Assembly: GCF_036227125.1 (NCBI RefSeq)
Contig: NZ_CP109435.1
Location: 5,766,001-5,830,000 of the forward strand
DNA length: 64,000 bases
Origin: Streptomyces sp. NBC_01485
Lineage (GTDB): Bacteria > Actinomycetota > Actinomycetes > Streptomycetales > Streptomycetaceae
Reading direction: 5' to 3'
The position numbers and the translations under genes were made by a program. The notes under the pieces are model-generated. The model saw only the letters and a list, made by a program, of their open reading frames with translations, did not search any database and was not told the DNA's origin. Positions 58,382 through 64,000 of this stretch are shown here, piece by piece (the stretch's first letter is position 1; each line of letters opens with the position of its first letter).

Positions 58382-59155
58382 TCACTGCGGCCCGTACTTG
58401 CGCCCCGTCTTCGAGCTGATCCCGCCCAGCAACGCCCGGGGCGTCACCTTCACCAGCCCCATCAGCGCCTTGTAGCGCGGGTCGGGGATCGACAGCGACT
58501 TCCCGCGCGACAGATCCTCCAGCGCCGCCGCGACCAGTTTGTCCGCGTCCAGCCACATCCACCCCGGGATGTTGTCCGTGCCCATCCCGGCCCGCTCGTG
58601 GAACTCCGTGCGCACGAACCCCGGGCACAGCGCCATCAGCCGCACCCCGGTGCCCGCCAGGTCCTTCGCCGCGCCCTGTGTGAACTGCACGACCCACGCC
58701 TTGGACGCCCCGTACGTCCCGCGTGGCACGAACGCCGCCACCGACGCAACGTTGACGACGCCCCCGCGCCCGCGCGCCCGCATCGATGTCGCCGCCGCGG
58801 ACGTCAGCCGCAGCACGGCCTCGCAGTGCACCTTGAGCATCTTCAGCTCGTCGGTCATGGACACGTCGAGGTAGCGGCCCTTGTTGCCGAAGCCGGCGTT
58901 GTTGATCAACAGGTCGACGGGGTTCTTGCGGTCGGCGAGCCGGGCGGCCACCGTCTCGATGCCGTCGTCCGTCGCGAGGTCGGCCGTCAGCACCTCCGCC
59001 TCGATGCCGTGCCGGTCGTGCAACTCGGTCGCCTGCTCGTGCAGCCGCTCGGTGTTCCGTGCCACGAGGACGAGATCGTGCCCGTCCGCCGCCAGTCTGC
59101 GCGCGAACGCGGCGCCGATGCCCGCGGTCGAACCCGTAATGAGAGCCGTTGTCAT
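58382..59155 (-). CDS. short-chain dehydrogenase/reductase
   Basis: The 257-residue SDR has the NAD(P)-binding TGSTAGIGAAFARRLA, the NNAG motif at LLINNAGFGNKG, and the catalytic YGASKAW. The Arg-rich second strand (LVARNTERL) suggests NADP(H). The C-terminal segment is basic. It is transcribed in the same direction as the SnoaL-like gene 89 bases downstream. Substrate unknown. Confidence 0.92.
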   Translation of the reverse strand: MTTALITGSTAGIGAAFARRLAADGHDLVLVARNTERLHEQATELHDRHGIEAEVLTADLATDDGIETVAARLADRKNPVDLLINNAGFGNKGRYLDVSMTDELKMLKVHCEAVLRLTSAAATSMRARGRGGVVNVASVAAFVPRGTYGASKAWVVQFTQGAAKDLAGTGVRLMALCPGFVRTEFHERAGMGTDNIPGWMWLDADKLVAAALEDLSRGKSLSIPDPRYKALMGLVKVTPRALLGGISSKTGRKYGPQ

Positions 59156-59326
59156 GGCAGAAGGTTAGTGACCCGGAGTCCCCGCGTCCGCTCCCTGCAC
59201 GCGCCCTCCCAAAGGTGAAGACCCGGTGAGCATCCCACCCGTGACAAGCGGTGCCACGGCGAACCGGAAGTCAAAGCACCGGCGCACAATTACCGCCCGC
59301 ACCCAAGCCTCCCTTATGCTCCCCGC

Positions 59327-60235
59327 ATGATCGAGGCCCGTCATCTCCGCGTCCTGCGTGCCGTGGCCGCCACCGGATCCTTCTCGGCGGCCGGGCGCGA
59401 ACTGGGCTGCACCCAGCCGGCCGTCAGCCAGCAGATGAAGGCCCTGGAGGCGTCCGTCGGCACGCCCCTGCTGGTCCGCGGCGGACGCGCGATGCGTCTG
59501 ACCCAGGCGGGCGAGGCCCTAGTCCGGCACGCGGCCGGCATCCTCTCCGGGCTGACCGCCGCCGAGGAGGAGGTCGCCGCCATCGCGGGCCTGCGGGCCG
59601 GCCGGGTCCGCCTGGTCTCCTTCCCCAGCGGCAGCTCCACCCTCGTCCCCACCGCCCTCGCCGCCCTGCGCGCCGCCCACCCCGGCACCCGGGTCTCCCT
59701 GGAGGAGGCCGAACCGCCGCGGTCCGTCGAGCTGCTCCGCGAGGGCGACTGCGACATCGCGCTCGCGTTCCGCTACGCGCGCGTGCCGGGCACCCCGGCC
59801 GCCGAGGAGTGGGACGACCTCGTCGTACGGCCCCTGCTCACGGACCGCCTGGTCGCCCTCGTACCCGAGCGGCACCGGCTCGCGGGCGCGCAGGCCGTCG
59901 CCATCGCCGACCTCGCCGCCGAGCCGTGGATCGCCGGCTGCCCGCGCTGCCGCGGCCAACTGGTCCAGGTGTGCGAGAGCGCGGGCTTCACGCCCCGCAT
60001 CGACTTCGCGACCGACGACTACCCGGCGGTGGTCGGCCTGGTGGGCGCCGGCCTCGGCGTGGCCGTCCTGCCCCAGCTCGCGATCGACTCCGTACGACCC
60101 CGTGGCGCCCGCGCGGTGACGCTGGAACCGGCGGTACGGCGGGAGATCGTCGCCCTCACCCTGCCCGACCTGGCCCAGGTGCCGGCGGTGGCGGCCACGC
60201 TGGAGCAGTTGGGGCGGGCGGCGGCGCGCCAGTAG
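59327..60235 (+). CDS. LysR-family transcriptional regulator
   Basis: The 302-residue protein has a LysR winged helix (LRVLRAVAATGSFSAAGRELG; TQPAVSQQMKALEASVG) and a substrate-binding-like effector domain (RLVSFPSGSSTLVPTALAAL). It is divergent from the SDR gene, with a 171-base spacer, and may control it. The effector is unknown. A bidirectional hairpin separates it from whiD. Confidence 0.92.
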   Translation: MIEARHLRVLRAVAATGSFSAAGRELGCTQPAVSQQMKALEASVGTPLLVRGGRAMRLTQAGEALVRHAAGILSGLTAAEEEVAAIAGLRAGRVRLVSFPSGSSTLVPTALAALRAAHPGTRVSLEEAEPPRSVELLREGDCDIALAFRYARVPGTPAAEEWDDLVVRPLLTDRLVALVPERHRLAGAQAVAIADLAAEPWIAGCPRCRGQLVQVCESAGFTPRIDFATDDYPAVVGLVGAGLGVAVLPQLAIDSVRPRGARAVTLEPAVRREIVALTLPDLAQVPAVAATLEQLGRAAARQ

Positions 60236-60270
60236 CGACGCGCCCAGGGAGTGACGCGCCAGCAGAAAAA

Positions 60271-60292
60271 GAGGGCACGCGCGCGTGCCCTC
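60271..60292. terminator. bidirectional terminator between LysR gene and whiD
   Basis: GAGGGCACGCG pairs with CGCGTGCCCTC as an uninterrupted 22-base palindrome, flanked by AAAAA on the left and TCCCTTT on the right, so it can terminate both the plus-strand LysR gene and minus-strand whiD. Confidence 0.85.
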
Positions 60293-60311
60293 CCTTTGAA
60301 GAAACGTTCCT

Positions 60312-60641
60312 TCATGTGTTCGAAGCGGCGTCTCTCGCACCTGACGACGCCGTCACGAGGCGGTTGCGCGCCCGCCCCATGAGCTCCTCGCGCTCGTCCT
60401 CGGTCAACCCGCCCCACACGCCGTACGGCTCGCGTACGGCCAGTGCGTGCGCCGCGCACTGCGCGCGGACCGGGCACCTCATGCAGACCTCCTTGGCCGA
60501 GTTCTCTCGAGCGCTCCGAGCCGCCCCGCGCTCACCCTCTGGATGGAAGAAGAGCGAACTGTCCACTCCGCGGCAGGCAGCCAGGAGCTGCCAGTCCCAC
60601 AGGTCCGCGTTCGGTCCGGGAAGGCGGGAGAAATCTGCCAT
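60312..60641 (-). CDS. whiD: WhiB-family iron-sulfur protein WhiD
   Basis: The 109-residue protein carries four cysteines (Cys23, Cys53, Cys56, Cys62; ACRGVD and VCMRCPVRAQC) that ligate a [4Fe-4S] cluster, and the GVWGG turn (residues 74-78) that marks WhiB-like proteins. The position beside bldM and the cysteine spacing identify it as WhiD, which is needed for late sporulation in Streptomyces. ATG 60641 was chosen; AAGGGG lies upstream with a longer spacer. Confidence 0.92.
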   Translation of the reverse strand: MADFSRLPGPNADLWDWQLLAACRGVDSSLFFHPEGERGAARSARENSAKEVCMRCPVRAQCAAHALAVREPYGVWGGLTEDEREELMGRARNRLVTASSGARDAASNT

Positions 60642-60869
60642 TGCGTGACCCCTTGTAGCCGTTCTGAGCGGATACGGTGCCCACGACCGTACAACTACGA
60701 TCTAAGGAGATGAAAATATGACTCATTGCGAATCTAGCCTCAGACACCAGCAAAAGGGAAGAAATAGGGCCGAATGGGGCACGGGTTGTGATGAAAGCTT
60801 GAGGGTCCGTGTGGCTGACTCCTCTGTGTCCGCGCCCTCACGTAGAGTGCCGAAGAATGCATGCAGCCC

Positions 60870-60897
60870 CGTAACTCTTTCGAGTGACCGTCGTTGA
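60870..60897 (+). promoter_or_regulatory. sigma-BldN-type promoter for bldM
   Basis: CGTAAC (60870-60875) and CGTTGA (60892-60897) with a 16-base spacer match exactly the promoter class recognised by the developmental sigma factor BldN, known from bldM promoter 1 in S. coelicolor. It lies about 120 bases before the bldM ATG. The 378-base whiD-bldM gap (60642-61019) is relatively AT-rich and has no gene; whiD promoters should also lie there, but I could not identify them with confidence. Confidence 0.8.
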
Positions 60898-61019
60898 GAG
60901 TGCGGTGGCGGTTGGAAACACAAACGCTCGGGCAGGCGTCCGAGAGGTCGACCGCACAGGTGACGATTCGTAACAGCCTGGAGGCACAAGGTGACGCGCA
61001 TCAGCTGCGGAGGGCGGCC

Positions 61020-61631
61020 ATGACTTCCGTCCTCGTCTGCGACGACTCCCCGCTTGCCCGAGAGGCGCTCCGCCGCGCGGTCGCGACCGTGCCCGGTGTC
61101 GAGCGCGTGACGACGGCGGCCAACGGCGAGGAAGTCCTCCGCCGCTGGGGTGCCGACCGCTCGGACCTGATTCTGATGGACGTACGCATGCCCGGACTGG
61201 GCGGCGTCGAGACCGTACGGCGGCTGCTGTCCGCCGACCCCGGGGCACGCATCATCATGCTGACCGTCGCCGAGGACCTCGACGGCGTCGCCCTCGCGGT
61301 CGCCGCCGGCGCCCGCGGCTACCTGCACAAGGACGCCTCGCGTGCGGAGCTGCGCGCGACCGTCACCCAGGCCCTCGCCGACCCGACCTGGCGGCTCGCC
61401 CCGCGCCGGCTGCGCTCGGCCGAGATGGGCGCGGCGCCCACGCTCACCGCGCGTGAGATCCAGGTGCTCGAGGGCATGAGCCACGGCCGCTCCAACGCGG
61501 AGATCGGCCGTGAGCTGTTCCTCTCCGAGGACACCGTCAAGACGCACGCCCGACGGCTGTTCAAGAAGCTCGGCGCCTCGGACCGCGCGCACGCCGTGGC
61601 GCTCGGCTTCCGGTGGGGACTGGTCCGTTAG
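61020..61631 (+). CDS. bldM: developmental response regulator BldM
   Basis: BldM is an orphan response regulator required for aerial growth and sporulation. The 203-residue length matches S. coelicolor BldM. The receiver domain begins MTSVLVCDDSPLAREALRRA, with Asp54 in LILMDVRMPG. The C-terminal LuxR-type helix-turn-helix is LTAREIQVLEGMSHGRSNAE and DTVKTHARRLFKKLG. In S. coelicolor, activity does not require phosphorylation and BldM can pair with WhiI; that is family knowledge. ATG 61020 was chosen. Confidence 0.95.
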   Translation: MTSVLVCDDSPLAREALRRAVATVPGVERVTTAANGEEVLRRWGADRSDLILMDVRMPGLGGVETVRRLLSADPGARIIMLTVAEDLDGVALAVAAGARGYLHKDASRAELRATVTQALADPTWRLAPRRLRSAEMGAAPTLTAREIQVLEGMSHGRSNAEIGRELFLSEDTVKTHARRLFKKLGASDRAHAVALGFRWGLVR

Positions 61632-61700
61632 GGACCGTTCCCGCCCGCCCGGCCCGCGGCCAGGACCGGTCCGAAGCCGGACAGGTCCTGGGCCGTCCGG

Positions 61701-61728
61701 CGGATCGGACCGGTCGGATCGGACCGGT
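61701..61728. repeat. two tandem 14-base repeats after bldM
   Basis: CGGATCGGACCGGT occurs twice in direct tandem (61701-61714, 61715-61728) in the 322-base gap between bldM and sigD. The unit itself contains an ACCGGT palindrome. It may be part of a terminator or regulator site. The rest of the gap shows no clear gene; the open frame at 61767-61979 overlaps sigD and is not convincing. Confidence 0.6.
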
Positions 61729-61953
61729 TCAGGGTGACATCGGTCATTCAGTGAGGGAGCGGGGTCATGGGTGAACCTCCCTGCTCAGACGCGGTCCGGA
61801 GGCCGGGCGAGCCCCCCTCCCGCCGCACGGCGAGCGGGAGCGGCATCCTGCCTCGCCGGGTGCCCGCTGCTCGTTTCGCCGCGGATGCCGCATCCTTGAG
61901 GTGTGGAGTTCCTCGGGGACGAGTCGGTCGAGCGGAAGGGGAGGGCGCAGGGG

Positions 61954-62631
61954 ATGAGTGCCGGCGCACCTGCTCATAACGCTTCGGTGCACAACGACGG
62001 GCACGGTGCCGCGGCCACTCCGGCCGCAGTGCACCATGGACCGATGCGCGATGACGAGGCGGTCACTGCCGTGGGGACGATCGGGGCACTCGTCCATCGC
62101 GCCGTGGACGGCGACGAGCAGGCCACCCACGACCTGCTGGCCCACGTCCACCCGCTGGCGCTGCGCTACTGCCGCACCCGGCTGTCCCGGCTGCCCGGCG
62201 ACGCGCGCCACTTCGTGGAGGATCTCGCCCAGGAGGTCTGCGTAGCGGTCCTGCTGGCCCTGCCCCGCTACCGGGACACCGGCAGGCCCTTCGAGGCCTT
62301 CGTCTTCGCCATCGCCGCCCACAAGGTCGCCGACCTGCAGCGCGCCGCCATGCGCCACCCCGGCTCGACGGCCGTGCCGTCGGACGAGATGCCGGAGCGG
62401 CCCGACGACTCCCTCGGACCCGAGGAGCGCGCCCTCCTCAGCAGCGACGCCGAGTGGGCCAAGAAACTCCTGGCCAACCTCCCCGAGAACCAGCGGGAAC
62501 TGCTCCTGCTGCGCATCGCGGTGGGCCTCACCGCCGAGGAGACCGGCCAGATGTTGGGAATGTCACCCGGCGCGGTCCGCGTGGCCCAGCACCGGGCGCT
62601 GAGCAGGCTGCGGGCACTCGCCGAGCAGTAG
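61954..62631 (+). CDS. sigD: ECF-type sigma factor SigD
   Basis: The 225-residue sigma factor has region 2 (LAHVHPLALRYCRTRLSRLP ... FVEDLAQEVCVAVLLALPRY; FEAFVFAIAAHKVADLQR) and region 4 (LLANLPENQRELLLLRIAVG; SAEETGQMLGMSPGAV-like helix). Its place between bldM and guaB matches SCO4769 (SigD) as I recall. ATG 61954 was chosen; GTG 61903 and ATG 62044 are possible. No anti-sigma factor gene is visible next to it. Target promoters are not known from this sequence. Confidence 0.9.
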   Translation: MSAGAPAHNASVHNDGHGAAATPAAVHHGPMRDDEAVTAVGTIGALVHRAVDGDEQATHDLLAHVHPLALRYCRTRLSRLPGDARHFVEDLAQEVCVAVLLALPRYRDTGRPFEAFVFAIAAHKVADLQRAAMRHPGSTAVPSDEMPERPDDSLGPEERALLSSDAEWAKKLLANLPENQRELLLLRIAVGLTAEETGQMLGMSPGAVRVAQHRALSRLRALAEQ

Positions 62632-62795
62632 GAGGCCGGACCAGTCCCGGCAACAGCGCCTTCGGTGAACAGGCCGCTCTCCGATTCCGTACGAACCTAC
62701 GAAGCCCGCAGTCACACGCGACCGTGGAATTCGGGAGGTGCGCTTCCCGTTAGCATGGACATCCGCACCGATCAAGGCCATTTGGGGAAGGTGTC

Positions 62796-64000
62796 ATGAC
62801 TGCCAACGTCGACGGAGTGCCCGGAAAATTCGCGACCCTCGGGCTCACCTACGACGACGTGCTGCTGCTGCCGGGCGCATCCGAGGTGCTCCCCAACGCG
62901 GTCGACACCTCGTCCCGCATCTCTCGCAACGTCCGCGTCAACATCCCGCTGCTGTCGGCGGCGATGGACAAGGTCACCGAGTCCCGTATGGCGATCGCGA
63001 TGGCCCGTCAGGGCGGCGTCGGCGTGCTGCACCGCAACCTCTCCATCGAGGACCAGGTCAACCAGGTCGACCTCGTGAAGCGCTCCGAGTCCGGCATGGT
63101 CACCGACCCGATCACGGTGCACCCGGACGCGACGCTCACCGAGGCCGACGCCCTGTGCGCCAAGTTCCGCATCAGCGGCGTCCCGGTCACGGACCCGGCC
63201 GGCAAGCTGCTCGGCATCGTCACCAACCGTGACATGGCCTTCGAGTCCGACCGCAGCCGTCAGGTGCGCGAGGTCATGACGCCGATGCCGCTGGTCACCG
63301 GGCACGTCGGCATCTCCGGCACGGACGCCATGGAGCTGCTGCGCCGCCACAAGATCGAGAAGCTTCCCCTGGTCGACAAGGCGGGCGTCCTCAAGGGCCT
63401 CATCACCGTCAAGGACTTCGTCAAGGCCGAGCAGTACCCGCGGGCCGCCAAGGACGGCGAGGGCCGCCTCCTCGTCGGCGCGGCCGTGGGCGCCAGCCCC
63501 GAGGCGCTGGAGCGCGCCCAGGCCCTCGCCGAGGCCGGCGTGGACTTCCTGGTCGTCGACACCTCGCACGGCCACAACAGCAACGCCCTCAGCTGGATGT
63601 CGAAGATCAAGTCGAGCGTCCGCGTCGACGTGATCGGCGGCAACGTCGCCACCCGCGACGGCGCCCAGGCCCTGATCGACGCCGGTGTCGACGGCATCAA
63701 GGTCGGTGTCGGCCCCGGCTCGATCTGCACCACCCGCGTGGTCGCCGGCATCGGCGTCCCGCAGGTCACCGCCATCTACGAGGCGTCCCTCGCCGCCCGC
63801 GCGGCCGGCGTCCCGCTGATCGGCGACGGCGGCCTGCAGTACTCCGGCGACATCGGCAAGGCGCTCGCCGCCGGCGCCGACGCGGTGATGCTGGGCTCGC
63901 TGCTCGCGGGCTGCGAGGAGTCGCCGGGCGAGCTGCAGTTCATCAACGGCAAGCAGTTCAAGTCGTACCGCGGCATGGGCTCGCTGGGCGCCATGCAGTC
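62796..64000 (+). CDS. guaB: IMP dehydrogenase, 3'-truncated by window edge
   Basis: GuaB oxidises IMP to XMP, the committed step of GTP synthesis. The visible 401 residues include the N-terminal barrel (LGLTYDDVLLLPGASEVLP), tandem CBS domains at about residues 97-215 and the catalytic loop GVGPGSICTTR with Cys311. The frame is open to the end of the window, so about 100 C-terminal residues are missing. ATG 62796 has GGAAGG upstream. It is a conserved follower of sigD. Confidence 0.96.
   Translation, partial: MTANVDGVPGKFATLGLTYDDVLLLPGASEVLPNAVDTSSRISRNVRVNIPLLSAAMDKVTESRMAIAMARQGGVGVLHRNLSIEDQVNQVDLVKRSESGMVTDPITVHPDATLTEADALCAKFRISGVPVTDPAGKLLGIVTNRDMAFESDRSRQVREVMTPMPLVTGHVGISGTDAMELLRRHKIEKLPLVDKAGVLKGLITVKDFVKAEQYPRAAKDGEGRLLVGAAVGASPEALERAQALAEAGVDFLVVDTSHGHNSNALSWMSKIKSSVRVDVIGGNVATRDGAQALIDAGVDGIKVGVGPGSICTTRVVAGIGVPQVTAIYEASLAARAAGVPLIGDGGLQYSGDIGKALAAGADAVMLGSLLAGCEESPGELQFINGKQFKSYRGMGSLGAMQ

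Noticed and set aside
61767..61979. 70-codon frame between bldM and sigD
   Set aside because: It overlaps sigD out of frame, is Arg/Pro-rich and has no good ribosome-binding site.
1..64000. CRISPR arrays, rRNA genes, insertion sequences
   Set aside because: No regularly spaced repeats, no rRNA sequence and no transposase frame or terminal inverted repeats were seen.

Overview
The window is a high-GC actinobacterial chromosome segment that reads as Streptomyces. The signs are third-position G/C codon use, GTG and TTG starts, the order of the ribosomal superoperon, a whiD-bldM-sigD-guaB block, coaA-glmS, a groES/groEL1 pair behind CIRCE elements, and a 22-base intergenic repeat I recall as common in Streptomyces. 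No searches were run. Family names come from motifs and recall.

Layout. (1) 1-19.5 kb: S10-spc-alpha superoperon from the 3' end of rplD through rplW, rplB, rpsS, rplV, rpsC, rplP, rpmC, rpsQ, rplN, rplX, rplE, rpsZ (zinc type), rpsH, rplF, rplR, rpsE, rpmD, rplO, secY, adk, map, infA, rpmJ, rpsM, rpsK, rpoA, rplQ and truA, then a membrane protein and rplM-rpsI. A one-gene cassette for a small secreted protein, bounded by two terminators, sits between adk and map. (2) 19.6-30.7 kb: cell-wall and cofactor genes (glmM, DUF389, coaA, glmS, acpS, nnr) around an operon of a helical-repeat protein and a membrane-anchored M16-like protease. (3) 30.8-33.6 kb: an accessory island. It has an HTH/DUF5919-like regulator and, divergent from it, small genes: two that look frameshifted, a DUF7848-like protein, a DUF397 protein and a zinc ribbon, followed by an opposing small membrane protein. 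(4) 33.6-41.6 kb: L,D-transpeptidase, alr, hydrolase and the t6A genes tsaE, tsaB, rimI and tsaD, with a 56-residue gene behind a perfect palindrome and a YkuD-like protein lacking catalytic residues. (5) 41.6-49.3 kb: M48 protease with membrane partner, then a small xylan locus: GH3 enzyme, LacI regulator and secreted GH10-CBM2 xylanase with a matching operator. (6) 49.7-55.1 kb: beta-propeller/CWB2 surface protein, SAM methyltransferase, two tandem NodB lipoproteins. (7) 55.2-64 kb: groES-groEL1, SnoaL-like fusion, SDR, LysR, and the developmental block whiD/bldM/sigD ending in a truncated guaB.

The core regions are ordinary housekeeping. The most unusual parts are the small-gene island, the M16/helical-repeat pair, the secreted-protein cassette, and the 56-residue gene with its operator-like palindrome.
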